Both the position numbers and the translations under genes were made by a program. Under the pieces are notes generated by a model that saw nothing but the letters and a program-made list of their open reading frames with translations, was not told where the DNA came from and ran no database searches. Source: Hymenobacter taeanensis (GTDB lineage: Bacteria > Bacteroidota > Bacteroidia > Cytophagales > Hymenobacteraceae). Taken from it: DNA of 64,000 nt. The stretch is taken from assembly GCF_013137895.1 (NCBI RefSeq), contig NZ_CP053538.1, positions 1-64,000 of the forward strand, read 5' to 3'. This document shows, one piece after another, positions 32,935-40,869 of this stretch (positions within the stretch are counted from its first letter, which is position 1; each line of letters starts with the position of its first letter).

Positions 32935-34311
32935 ATGCTTCTGCCTACCCTCCGCCCCCACCTTAGGCCCACACTCACGTTGGCGTATCCTGTTATGCTC
33001 AGCCAGCTGGGCCACGTACTGGTCAACGTCTGCGACAGTATGGTGGTGGGGCAGACCGGTAAAGTAGAGCTGGCGGCGGTATCTCTGAGCGTGAGCGTGT
33101 GCACCGTGGTTATGGTGTTTGGCATGGGCCTGGCCATGGGCATTACGCCACTGGTGGCCGCCGCTGATGGCCGCCGCGACGTGGCTACGCTGGGGCGCCT
33201 GCTGGTAAATGGGGTGTGGCTCTGCACGGTAGCAGGCGTGCTGCTGGGAGGCTTGGGGTTACTGCTGCCTCCCTTCCTCCCCTATTTGCACCAGGAGCCC
33301 GATGTGGCTGCCCTCGCCGCCCCCTGGATTCGGGTGATATTCCTGTCACTGCTGCCGCTTATGGTGTTCCAGGGCTTCAAGCAGTTTGCTGAAGGGCTGG
33401 GCCTTACGCGCCAGGCTATGCTGCTTTCCGTGCAGGCCAACCTGCTCAACGCGTTTCTTTGCTATGCCATGGTATTCGGGAAGTTTGGCTTCCCGAACCT
33501 GGGCATGATGGGCGCCGCCTGGGCCACACTTATTGCCCGCACACTCATGGCTATACTTATGGCCGCCTATGTGCTGCTGGCCGCCCGCCTGCACCCCTAC
33601 CGCGAAGCCGCCGCTCTTAACCTGCTCCCCGATGCCAGCAGCCTGCGCCGCCTCATCGGCTTCGGTTCCCCCATTGGCGTGCAGATGATGTTTGAGATGG
33701 GTGCTTTCAGCTTTTCGGCCATCATGATTGGGTGGCTGGGCGCTACCGAGCTGGCTGCTCACCAAATAGCCATTAATGTGGCTTCTGTAACGTATATGGC
33801 CGCCAGCGGCATTGCGGCAGCGGCCACCATTCGGGTGGGTAACCTGCGCGGTGCCGGTAATGCCACAGGAGCCCGGCACGCCGGCTACGCGGCTTACCTC
33901 ATCACATTTCTGTTCATGAGTGCCATGGGTCTGCTACTGATAGTGGGCCGCCACTACATTCCGCAGTATTACAACCACGACCCCGCCGTAATTGCCCAGG
34001 CCTCTGCCCTGTTACTTATTGCGGCCGCTTTCCAGATTTCTGATGGAGTGCAGGTGGTAGGTCTAGGAGCGCTACGGGGCCTAGAAGATGTGAAGGTACC
34101 CTCAGTGGTAGCCCTACTGGCCTACTGGGCCGCCGCGCTGCCGCTGGGCTACGTGCTGGGTTTCCCGCTGGGGCTGGGGGCTACGGGCGTTTGGCTGGGC
34201 CTGCTGACAGGCCTCACGCTGGTGGCCGGCTTGCTGCTCTTACGCTTCCGCCACCGCAGCCGCACGCTGGCAACAGCGCACTTGAACGAAGTGGTAGCTA
34301 GCGTGCGTTAG
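32935..34311 (+). CDS. MATE family multidrug/metabolite exporter
   Basis: A 458-residue inner-membrane protein with about 12 hydrophobic segments in two homologous halves. The first half opens with LAYPVMLSQLGHVLVNVCDSMVVGQTG and the second with LIGFGSPIGVQMMFEMGAF, both typical MATE openings with the conserved Gly/Pro-rich helix. These antiporters use H+ or Na+ to expel organic cations. It has its own promoter, so it is not tightly coupled to the genes before it. Substrate is unknown; export of an ergothioneine-related compound is only a guess from location. Confidence 0.92.
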   Translation: MLLPTLRPHLRPTLTLAYPVMLSQLGHVLVNVCDSMVVGQTGKVELAAVSLSVSVCTVVMVFGMGLAMGITPLVAAADGRRDVATLGRLLVNGVWLCTVAGVLLGGLGLLLPPFLPYLHQEPDVAALAAPWIRVIFLSLLPLMVFQGFKQFAEGLGLTRQAMLLSVQANLLNAFLCYAMVFGKFGFPNLGMMGAAWATLIARTLMAILMAAYVLLAARLHPYREAAALNLLPDASSLRRLIGFGSPIGVQMMFEMGAFSFSAIMIGWLGATELAAHQIAINVASVTYMAASGIAAAATIRVGNLRGAGNATGARHAGYAAYLITFLFMSAMGLLLIVGRHYIPQYYNHDPAVIAQASALLLIAAAFQISDGVQVVGLGALRGLEDVKVPSVVALLAYWAAALPLGYVLGFPLGLGATGVWLGLLTGLTLVAGLLLLRFRHRSRTLATAHLNEVVASVR

Positions 34312-34390
34312 CATTCTGCAGTTGCTAACAAGCCAGAAAAGTCCTGTTTTGCTCTATACTCCGGGCTGGAGTTGCAGCGTTGCTAGGTTC

Positions 34391-34468
34391 TTGCTGGTTT
34401 GCAGCACTTTGCTTTGCTTATTCGCCTTCTTGCTGGTTTGCAGCACTTTGCTTTGCTTATTCGCCTTC
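34391..34468 (+). repeat. 39-bp perfect tandem duplication
   Basis: Bases 34391-34429 and 34430-34468 are identical. The unit begins TTGCTGGTTTGCAGCACTTT. The repeat is 21 bases upstream of the ATG at 34489 and its length, a multiple of three, keeps the open frame intact. It lies in the untranslated leader or promoter if ATG 34489 is the start. Confidence 0.9.
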
Positions 34469-34488
34469 TTGTCTTTTATTCGTCGTTG

Positions 34489-35058
34489 ATGCTGTCGACC
34501 TTTTCGCTTCCCCTGTACCTGCTAAGCGCTCTAGGCCACTGGTTCCAGGGCTCGCCTGCGCCGGCTGTTGCTACAGCCGCTGCTCCTGCCACCATTGAGT
34601 GGCGCGCCGACCGCCGCCTGACCTGGGAGGATTTCAAAGCCCGCCCGAATACCGACCGCCTGGCGGCCCTTACTTCTTCTACCATCGACGCCAAAGTAGG
34701 CTGTATCGACTACCAGTTCTCGGCGCAAGTACGAGCCGTTTTTGTCCCGAATGAGTCGTGGGTGCGCAATGCGGCATCGGCCAGCCCTAACCTGCTGCGT
34801 CATGAGCAGCTACACTTTGATATCACGGAGCTGCACACCCGCAAGCTACGCCAGAAGCTGAGCCTTGTGAAGCTAGACTGCTTGCACCTGCAGCCCGCCT
34901 TCAACAACATTACCAAGCTGGCTTTTCTGGAGTGGCAGCGCGAAGAAGCAAAGTACGACGTTGACACCAACCACGGCCTGAACGAACCCCGCCAGAAGGT
35001 CTGGGAAGAGCAAATACAGCAGAAGCTTCAGCAGTTTGAGGCCTTCGCGGTGAAATAG
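34489..35058 (+). CDS. DUF922-like putative exported zinc protease
   Basis: A 189-residue product with a signal-like hydrophobic N-terminus (MLSTFSLPLYLLSAL). The body begins with the IEWRADRRLTWEDFKARPN segment, a typical opening of DUF922 proteins. The sequence LRHEQLHFDI near the middle is HExxH-like (HEQLH), consistent with a zinc-dependent protease fold; a third ligand is not certain. A C-terminal helical region follows. The start at 34489 is preferred because earlier in-frame ATG codons (34399) lie in a 39-bp tandem duplication that would give a repetitive leader. Function in the envelope is unknown. Confidence 0.75.
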   Translation: MLSTFSLPLYLLSALGHWFQGSPAPAVATAAAPATIEWRADRRLTWEDFKARPNTDRLAALTSSTIDAKVGCIDYQFSAQVRAVFVPNESWVRNAASASPNLLRHEQLHFDITELHTRKLRQKLSLVKLDCLHLQPAFNNITKLAFLEWQREEAKYDVDTNHGLNEPRQKVWEEQIQQKLQQFEAFAVK

Positions 35059-35239
35059 GTAAAAGGGGTGAAAGATGAAATTGCGAAATGGTGAATGGCA
35101 GAATACCCATTCCCATAAGCACGCCATTCTAAGCAAAACGAAGGATGCTGTCAGGCTTGAACAACTGGCTTAGCGCCCCGTGCTATCGTAAGCAGATCCT
35201 TTGTTTGCTTAGGACAACGTGCGTTTTCATGCATTACTT

Positions 35240-35275
35240 CGCACTTTCACGATTCACAAGTTCACCTTTCACCAT
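35240..35275 (+). repeat. TTCAC-rich leader repeat before the csaA-like gene
   Basis: Pyrimidine-rich stretch with five TTCAC or near-TTCAC units ending directly at the ATG. A partly complementary GGTGAAA-rich stretch lies at 35059-35098, just after the preceding stop codon. Confidence 0.55.
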
Positions 35276-35608
35276 ATGATCACCTGGGCTGACTTTGAGC
35301 GCGTGGACTTACGCGTGGGTACCATTCTCGAAGCCCGCGAATTCCCGGCCGCCCGCAAGCCGGCGTATCAATTGGTCATCGACTTTGGCCCCGAAATCGG
35401 TCAGAAAAAATCGAGCGCGCAAATCACGCACCATTATCAACCCGCCGAGTTGGTGGGGCGGCAGGTGCTGTGCGTGGTAAACTTCCCGCCCCGGCAGATT
35501 GCCAATTTTATGTCGGAAGTGCTGGTTACGGGCGTTGCTGATGCGGAAGGGCACATTGTGCTTACCTCCTTTCCGGTACCCGTGCCTAACGGCAGCCGCC
35601 TACTGTAA
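35276..35608 (+). CDS. csaA: CsaA-like tRNA-binding protein
   Basis: A 110-residue protein with the OB-fold of the tRNA-binding domain, similar to CsaA, a chaperone-like protein linked to secretion, and to the C-terminal domain of methionyl-tRNA synthetase. Conserved features are FERVDLRVGTILEA at the N-terminus, the QVLCVVNFPPRQIANFMSEVLVTG segment and the C-terminal PNGSRLL. It begins at the ATG at 35276, following a TTCAC-rich leader. It converges with the DUF4296 gene with only 5 bases between stop codons. Confidence 0.92.
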   Translation: MITWADFERVDLRVGTILEAREFPAARKPAYQLVIDFGPEIGQKKSSAQITHHYQPAELVGRQVLCVVNFPPRQIANFMSEVLVTGVADAEGHIVLTSFPVPVPNGSRLL

Positions 35609-35613
35609 GTGAC

Positions 35614-35979
35614 TTACATATCAGGCGTTATACCAAATTTCTTTTCGCGCTTGCCCAAGCTATCAATTACAATTTTATAGATATCGTCCAGGTCTTTGTC
35701 GTGTACGGCGTAGTAGCGGTAGCTCTGCCGGAACGAGGAGTCCGTGACTTCATAACGCTTAAATAGCACCTTCTGCTGCTGCAGAAATAAGGCTCGGGCG
35801 GAGTCAGAAGGTAGGGCGGAGGCATCTACCTGCGCCTCCAGAATATGAATGTTTACCAGCAAGCTAACCATCTTCTCCTGAGGGAGTAGTTTACTGGGCG
35901 GCGCCACATCTTCGGGCTTCTGGCACCCCGCAAGAAAGGCCCCCAGAATTAGTAGCAGATAAAGGAAAGTATTTTTCAC
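35614..35979 (-). CDS. DUF4296 domain lipoprotein
   Basis: A 121-residue product from the GTG at 35979 (VKNTFLYLLLILGAFLAGC), which gives an ideal lipoprotein signal with cysteine near residue 19. The mature part is helical (LPQEKMVSLLVNIHILEAQVDASAL ... DKDLDDIYKIVIDSL), matching DUF4296, a family known only in Bacteroidota. Function is not established. A longer frame to 36105 overlaps the divergent DUF58 gene and is rejected. The divergent starts are only 38 bases apart, so the two promoters overlap. Confidence 0.8.
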   Translation of the reverse strand: MKNTFLYLLLILGAFLAGCQKPEDVAPPSKLLPQEKMVSLLVNIHILEAQVDASALPSDSARALFLQQQKVLFKRYEVTDSSFRQSYRYYAVHDKDLDDIYKIVIDSLGKREKKFGITPDM

Positions 35980-36017
35980 AGTCGCAAAGTTAGGAGGAAC
36001 GCGTAGTTTTAGCCCAA

Positions 36018-36920
36018 ATGAATCCTGCCACTCCTTCTCCCTTTCAGCACCTCGTCCGGCGGCTTCGCCAGATGGAAATCCGCATTCTGAAGGCGGTAGA
36101 TGCACAGTTGCAGGGAGACTTTCACTCGGTGTTTAAAGGCACTGGCCTAGAGTTCGACGACGTGCGGCTTTATCAGTATGGTGATGAAGTTCGGGCTATT
36201 GACTGGGCCGTTTCCAGTAAGGGGCACGGCACCTTCGTGAAGACCTACAAGGAAGAACGTGAACAGCAGGTGCTTTTGTTGCTCGACGTGAGCGGCTCGC
36301 AGCAAGTAGGGGCCGCCAACCGCCGCAAGATTGACGTGGGCCGGGAGATTTGTGGGGTGCTGGCCCTGGCCGCGGCCCGGCAAGACGCCCAGCTCGGCAT
36401 TCTGGCCTTTTCGGATCAGAAAGAGCTATACCTGCCGCCGGGCAAGGGAATTCGGCACGCCTATGCCCTCATCAAACGCTTGTTTTCACTGGATCCTCAA
36501 AGCCGCCAAACGGCGGTGGGCGCCGGTATCAAGCAGGCGCTAGGCCTGTTAAAGCGTCGCACCATTGTGTTGCTGATTTCCGATTTCATTGATACCAATT
36601 ATGAGCGGGAACTCACCATGCTGGCCCGCAAACACGACCTGGTAGTGCTGCAGCTCCTAGATCAGCGGGAGCGGGAGTTTCCGCCCCTGGGCATCATTCC
36701 GCTTCATGATCAGGAATCTGGCCGCACGGTGTGGGTTAACACTTCCTCTGAGGCATTCCGGGCGCGTTACCGGGCTACGTATGAGCTTAACCGCGAGCAG
36801 ATTGGCCAAATCTGCCGGCGGCACCGCACTGAATATCTTTCCATTGCTACCGATACTGATTTTATTCCGCAGCTGGTTCGGCTGTTTCGGCGGCGCAACC
36901 AACGGGGCAGCCGTGGGTAA
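36018..36920 (+). CDS. DUF58 domain protein (Bat-type operon)
   Basis: A 300-residue cytoplasmic protein with a VWA-like fold. The DUF58 core is seen as GLEFDDVRLYQYGDEVRAIDWAVSSKGHGTFVKTYKEE, followed by the MIDAS-like DVSGSQQVG, in which the last serine of DxSxS is present. It is the first gene of a set with an anchored protein and a VWA protein, as in Bat (Bacteroides aerotolerance) operons, where a MoxR ATPase usually precedes. No MoxR is seen here. Its stop overlaps the next GTG by 8 bases, so translation is coupled. Confidence 0.9.
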   Translation: MNPATPSPFQHLVRRLRQMEIRILKAVDAQLQGDFHSVFKGTGLEFDDVRLYQYGDEVRAIDWAVSSKGHGTFVKTYKEEREQQVLLLLDVSGSQQVGAANRRKIDVGREICGVLALAAARQDAQLGILAFSDQKELYLPPGKGIRHAYALIKRLFSLDPQSRQTAVGAGIKQALGLLKRRTIVLLISDFIDTNYERELTMLARKHDLVVLQLLDQREREFPPLGIIPLHDQESGRTVWVNTSSEAFRARYRATYELNREQIGQICRRHRTEYLSIATDTDFIPQLVRLFRRRNQRGSRG

Positions 36921-37854
36921 GGGCCGCACGAGCTTCGTAACGCGTTGGGCAGTTTGGCTAGGCCTGTATCTGGCGCCTGGCCTGGTAGTGATGGCTCAAG
37001 CGCCACCCGATACCCTGCCCCATGGCCGGTTTTTGCGGCCCACAGTCCGCGTTGGCGAGTTGGTGGAGTACGAGCTGCGCTACGAGCATGCCCCTAGTCT
37101 GGAGGTCATCTTCCCCGATTCGGCGGCTAACTACGAGCCGTTTGAATTTGTAAGCAAGCGCTACTCTCCTACCCACACCCGCAAAGGCCGCAGCCTCGAC
37201 CGCGCCGTGTACCGGCTGCGCACTTTCGCCCTCGACTCAGTGCAGCGCCTGAGCTTGCCCATCACGGTGCTCAAAGGCCGCGATACGCTGGCTATAGCCT
37301 CAGCGCCGGCCCAGTTGCGGCTAATGCGCACTGCGCCGCCTATTGTGCCCGGGCAGGTCCCCAACTTGCGTCAAGATCTGCGCTTACGGGCCGTAGAGCC
37401 ACAATTCAATTACCCATACTGGCTGGCGGGAGCTGCTTTACTGCTCGCAGTAGCGGGTGGGGTGGTACTGGGGTTTCGCCGCAAGCTGCGCCTGCGCTAC
37501 CGCCGTTACCGCTTGCGTAAAAACCACACGTACTTCCTGGCCCAATATGCCCGCCACGTAGAGCGTTTCACGCTTTCCCGCTCACTTACCAACATGGAGC
37601 GCGCCATCACGCTGTGGAAGAACTACCTCTCTACCCTCGAAAACAACGCCATCAACAGCCTTACCACCCGCGAGATTGTGGCTCACTACCAAAACGACTC
37701 CGATGTGCGCCTAGCCCTGGGCCTCGCCGACCGCGTTATTTATGGCAACCAGTTTTCGGAGGATGATACGGAAACCGATTTGGCCTTCGTGCTGCTCCGC
37801 AACTTCGCCGACCGACAGTATGAGCGCGTAGTTACGCAAATGGTGCAGCCTTAA
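36913..37854 (+). CDS. Single-span membrane protein of the Bat-type operon
   Basis: A 313-residue protein starting at GTG 36913, overlapping the DUF58 stop by 8 bases. A signal segment (WLGLYLAPGLVVMAQ) is followed by a beta-rich periplasmic region (VGELVEYELRYEHAPSLEVIFPD ... LSLPITVLKGRDTL), then one transmembrane helix (WLAGAALLLAVAGGVVLGF), then a basic, helical cytoplasmic tail. This order (periplasmic Ig-like part, helix, cytoplasmic tail) resembles BatD-like proteins. Longer frames from 36706 overlap DUF58 and are rejected. The family name is uncertain but the operon position is strong. Confidence 0.75.
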   Translation: MGKGRTSFVTRWAVWLGLYLAPGLVVMAQAPPDTLPHGRFLRPTVRVGELVEYELRYEHAPSLEVIFPDSAANYEPFEFVSKRYSPTHTRKGRSLDRAVYRLRTFALDSVQRLSLPITVLKGRDTLAIASAPAQLRLMRTAPPIVPGQVPNLRQDLRLRAVEPQFNYPYWLAGAALLLAVAGGVVLGFRRKLRLRYRRYRLRKNHTYFLAQYARHVERFTLSRSLTNMERAITLWKNYLSTLENNAINSLTTREIVAHYQNDSDVRLALGLADRVIYGNQFSEDDTETDLAFVLLRNFADRQYERVVTQMVQP

Positions 37855-37927
37855 CCTACCTCACCCTTCCCGCACTGAGGTCAGCACAGAGCGCATGCCT
37901 GCGGCCGTGATTCCAGCTGATTCAGAC

Positions 37928-37935
37928 TACTTTTG
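37928..37935 (+). promoter_or_regulatory. TACTTTTG -7-like element before the VWA gene
   Basis: Matches TAnnTTTG, 27 bases before the ATG at 37962. It gives the VWA gene a possible promoter of its own within the set. Confidence 0.4.
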
Positions 37936-37961
37936 CGCCCTCCGCTTCTTCCGCTTCCCTC

Positions 37962-39011
37962 ATGCAACAACTTTGGCAGCAGCTGTTCGCCCCCGTTCTG
38001 GATAGTGTGCGCTACGCTACGCTGGCCAGCTATACCTGGGCTGAGCCGCGCCTGCTGTTTCTGCTGCCGTTTGTGCCACTGCTGTTTGTGGTGCGCTGGG
38101 TGCTGTCTCATAGGCGTCGCTCACGGCTGGGCGTGGCGTTTGTGCGAGGGCAGGTTCCGCGCGACTGGAGCACGCTGCTGCGTTTCTTGCCCGATGTGGT
38201 GCTGGCCCTCAGCCTCGGATTTGCCATTGTAGCGCTGGCCCGGCCCCAGCGCACCGATGAGCGGGTGGTGCAAACCGGCGAAGGCATTGACATTCTGTTG
38301 TTACTAGATGTTTCCGCTTCCATGGAACTGCAGGACCTGCAGCCCAACCGCCTGGAGGCGGCCAAGCGCGTAGCCCGCGACTTTATTGCGGGCCGGCAAG
38401 GCGACCGAATTGGGCTGGTGGTGTTTGCTGGTGATGCCTACTCCCTCGCTCCCCTTACCACTGATTATGAGCTACTGCTAGGCAACCTGCAGGATATCCG
38501 CCTGGGTATGATTGCCAATGATGGTACGGCTATTGGCACGGCGCTGGGCGTAGCTACTAACCGCCTCCGCAACTCCCGCTCACCCTCCAAAGTGTGCATC
38601 CTGATATCAGATGGTGAGAATACCGCCGGCAGCCTCGACCCACTCACGGCGGCGCAGCTGGCTCACGCCTATGGGCTGAAAATCTACACCATAGGCCTGG
38701 GCCAGGATGGGATAGTGCCCTACGGCAAAGATGCAAATGGCCGCCCGCGCTACGTGGAAACTCGCCTCGACGAAACTACTATGCGCCAGATTGCTCAGGC
38801 TGGTGAAGGGCAGTTCTTTCGGGCCACCGATAATGCCGGCCTCACGCAGGTATTCGGGCGCATCAATCGGTACGAGAAGTCAGAAATCAAGCAAACCCGT
38901 TACCGCAATACCAAAGACTATTACCGGATTTATCTGTTCTGGTCTCTGGGACTCTGGCTGCTCTGGCTGGGTCTCAAAAACACCTTCCTCACTAATGCCC
39001 TGGAGGATTAA
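37962..39011 (+). CDS. batA: VWA domain protein, BatA-like
   Basis: A 349-residue membrane protein. An N-terminal hydrophobic helix (LLFLLPFVPLLFVVRW), a second helix (DVVLALSLGFAIVALA), a VWA domain with the metal site DVSAS (116-120), ISDGENTAGS, and a C-terminal helix (IYLFWSLGLWLLWLGL) give the BatA/BatB layout. Bat proteins take part in stress tolerance and cell-envelope assembly. It is the last gene of the Bat-type set; the usual BatB and TPR genes are missing, and an AT-rich ORF follows. Confidence 0.88.
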   Translation: MQQLWQQLFAPVLDSVRYATLASYTWAEPRLLFLLPFVPLLFVVRWVLSHRRRSRLGVAFVRGQVPRDWSTLLRFLPDVVLALSLGFAIVALARPQRTDERVVQTGEGIDILLLLDVSASMELQDLQPNRLEAAKRVARDFIAGRQGDRIGLVVFAGDAYSLAPLTTDYELLLGNLQDIRLGMIANDGTAIGTALGVATNRLRNSRSPSKVCILISDGENTAGSLDPLTAAQLAHAYGLKIYTIGLGQDGIVPYGKDANGRPRYVETRLDETTMRQIAQAGEGQFFRATDNAGLTQVFGRINRYEKSEIKQTRYRNTKDYYRIYLFWSLGLWLLWLGLKNTFLTNALED

Positions 39012-39047
39012 AACCACAGTTCAACTCTTCTGTTACTTTAAATAAAA

Positions 39048-39440
39048 ATGACCCTGTTTGATTATTTATTTCACAGAATGACAAATACATTCTTGGCTTC
39101 ACCTAGAATGTATTCTTTAATATTCATAAGTTTGATTGAGTCTTTTATATTTATTTTAATCATTAAATACTTGTCTTTATTTATAAACATCCCATCTATA
39201 TCTATGAACTCAAGTTCTAATAGCTTGGTAAAAATATACTGGACTTGCATAATAATGTCATTTTACATAGGAAATTCATTTTATTACTCAGAATCGAAAG
39301 TGAAAGCGTTAGAATCAAGATGGTCACATGATTCTAGAGCAATTAAGAACAAGAAAACAATTTTAGCATTACTCACTCTTATTATAGTATCATATTTATT
39401 AATAATGCCTTTTGTTAATTTCAGAATTATATCTAATTAA
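39048..39440 (+). CDS. AT-rich orphan membrane protein
   Basis: A 130-residue frame in a strikingly AT-rich island. The codons are mostly A/T-ending, unlike any neighbour. Hydrophobic segments at about residues 22-46 (MYSLIFISLIESFIFILIIKYLSLFI), 63-80 and 105-122 (TILALLTLIIVSYLLIMPF) suggest three membrane spans. I recognise no family. It lies between a BatA-like gene and yggS. Composition suggests recent arrival from a low-GC source, but no mobility gene or repeat is next to it. Whether it is expressed is unknown. Confidence 0.5.
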   Translation: MTLFDYLFHRMTNTFLASPRMYSLIFISLIESFIFILIIKYLSLFINIPSISMNSSSNSLVKIYWTCIIMSFYIGNSFYYSESKVKALESRWSHDSRAIKNKKTILALLTLIIVSYLLIMPFVNFRIISN

Positions 39441-39477
39441 TAGCACATCATATATTCAAAAATCAGCGTACCACACC

Positions 39478-40143
39478 ATGTCCATAGCCGATAATATTCA
39501 CCGTATTCAGCAGGAGCTTACGGGTACCTCTGCCAAGTTGGTAGCCGTTACTAAAACTCACCCCATAGAGCTGCTACAAGAGGCCTACGCTGCGGGCAGC
39601 CGAATTTTTGGCGAGAACCGCGTGCAGGAAATGGCCGCCAAGCAGCCCGAGCTGCCCGCCGATGTAGAGTGGCACCTCATCGGCCACCTGCAAACCAATA
39701 AGGTGAAGTACATCGCGCCCTTTGTGCATACCATTCAGAGCATTGATAGCCTGAAGCTGCTGCAGGAAGTGGAGAAGCAGGCCGCCCGCCACGAGCGTGA
39801 AATCCGGTGTCTGCTACAGTTTCACATTGCCAAGGAAGATACGAAAACCGGCCTTTCATTGGCGGAAGCGGAAGAGTTACTGCAGTCACCGGAGTTTCGG
39901 GCTATGCAGCACGTGCGCCTGGCCGGCGTGATGGGCATTGCTACCAATACCACTGATGAGCACCAGCTGCGCCGCGAGTTTCGGGAATTGCGCGGCTACT
40001 TCGACAAGCTGAAGGCCTTGTACTTCGCTGACGATGAAGCGTTCCGCGAGGTTTCTATGGGCATGAGCTCCGACTACCGACTGGCCATTCAAGAAGGCAG
40101 CACGCTCATTCGAGTGGGCAGCGCTATTTTTGGTGCCCGCTAG
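39478..40143 (+). CDS. yggS: YggS/PLPBP family pyridoxal-phosphate homeostasis protein
   Basis: A 221-residue PLP-binding protein of the alanine-racemase N-domain fold that keeps free PLP and amino acids balanced. The PLP lysine is in LVAVTKTHP, followed by FGENRVQEM and EWHLIGHLQTNKVKYIAPFV, all typical. The C-terminal SMGMSSDYRLAIQEGSTLIRVGSAIFG is present. The ATG at 39478 is used; an earlier start lies in the AT-rich island. It lies downstream of the AT-rich orphan and upstream of a DUF423 gene. Confidence 0.95.
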   Translation: MSIADNIHRIQQELTGTSAKLVAVTKTHPIELLQEAYAAGSRIFGENRVQEMAAKQPELPADVEWHLIGHLQTNKVKYIAPFVHTIQSIDSLKLLQEVEKQAARHEREIRCLLQFHIAKEDTKTGLSLAEAEELLQSPEFRAMQHVRLAGVMGIATNTTDEHQLRREFRELRGYFDKLKALYFADDEAFREVSMGMSSDYRLAIQEGSTLIRVGSAIFGAR

Positions 40144-40240
40144 GCCACTATAGTCCGTAGCCACCTAACCAAATACTGGCCTAGCGCTGCCTATTAGCAG
40201 CAACTGGCTCGCTTCATCATCGACAGCAAACACCCTTTAT

Positions 40241-40618
40241 ATGACGGCTCGAATCATTCTTCAACTGGCGGCCCTACTGGGCGCTTTGGGCGTAGGCATT
40301 GGTGCTTTTGGCGCGCACGGGCTGCGCAAAATGCTGGAGGCTTCCGGCCGGTTTGATACGTTTGAAACCGCCGTGCGCTACCAGTTCTACCATGCGCTGG
40401 CTTTGCTGGCCATTGGCATTCTGTATCACATGCGCCCCGAGCTGCGCGGCCTGGGCACCACGGCGTGGCTGTGGCTGGGTGGCATTCTTGTATTCAGTGG
40501 CTCACTGTACGTGCTCTGTCTCACGGGCTTTACCAAGCTGGGGGCTGTTACACCCATTGGGGGCCTGCTGCTCATTGCCGGCTGGATTACCCTTTTCCTG
40601 GCAGCGCGCCAGCTCTAG
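40241..40618 (+). CDS. DUF423 (YgdD) small membrane protein
   Basis: A 125-residue inner membrane protein with four predicted helices. Conserved motifs are LGALGVGIGAFGAHGLRKML near the N-terminus, FETAVRYQFYHALALLAIG in the middle and SGSLYVLCLTG with the following TPIGGLLLIAGW. These are typical of DUF423. Function is unknown. It follows yggS by 97 bases on the same strand. Confidence 0.92.
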   Translation: MTARIILQLAALLGALGVGIGAFGAHGLRKMLEASGRFDTFETAVRYQFYHALALLAIGILYHMRPELRGLGTTAWLWLGGILVFSGSLYVLCLTGFTKLGAVTPIGGLLLIAGWITLFLAARQL

Positions 40619-40624
40619 GCCACT

Positions 40625-40762
40625 CTACTGCGCCGAAAAGCGGAATGTGGCCGGCGTGAGGCATGTTTTGCTCTTAAACAGGCGGGCAAAGTACTGCAGG
40701 TATCCAAGCTCCCGTTGTAACGCCATTCTATTGATGGTAAGCCAGGCATCAGGCAACAAGTT
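40625..40762 (-). pseudogene. Remnant of an AraC-family regulator C-terminus
   Basis: The minus-strand reading of about 45 residues contains ALQRELGYLQYFARLFKSKT and LTPATFRFSAQ, which match the second helix-turn-helix and end of AraC-type activators (typically ELGYxxYFxRLFKxxTGxTPxxFR). The sensing domain and first helix-turn-helix are absent upstream. It looks like a leftover of a larger gene. It starts right after the DUF423 stop, on the opposite strand. Confidence 0.6.
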
Positions 40763-40869
40763 GCAGCCTTTAATGATCAGACCTTGATGACTGTGCAGCT
40801 GGGTGCTCTGGCCCATAAATATTCATAGCGTATCACTGAGGCAGGTTTATTAGCGAGCTATTGCATCTG

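Noticed and set aside
36706..36912. Extended start for the Bat-type anchored protein
   Set aside because: It overlaps the DUF58 gene by 200 bases. GTG 36913 fits with translational coupling.
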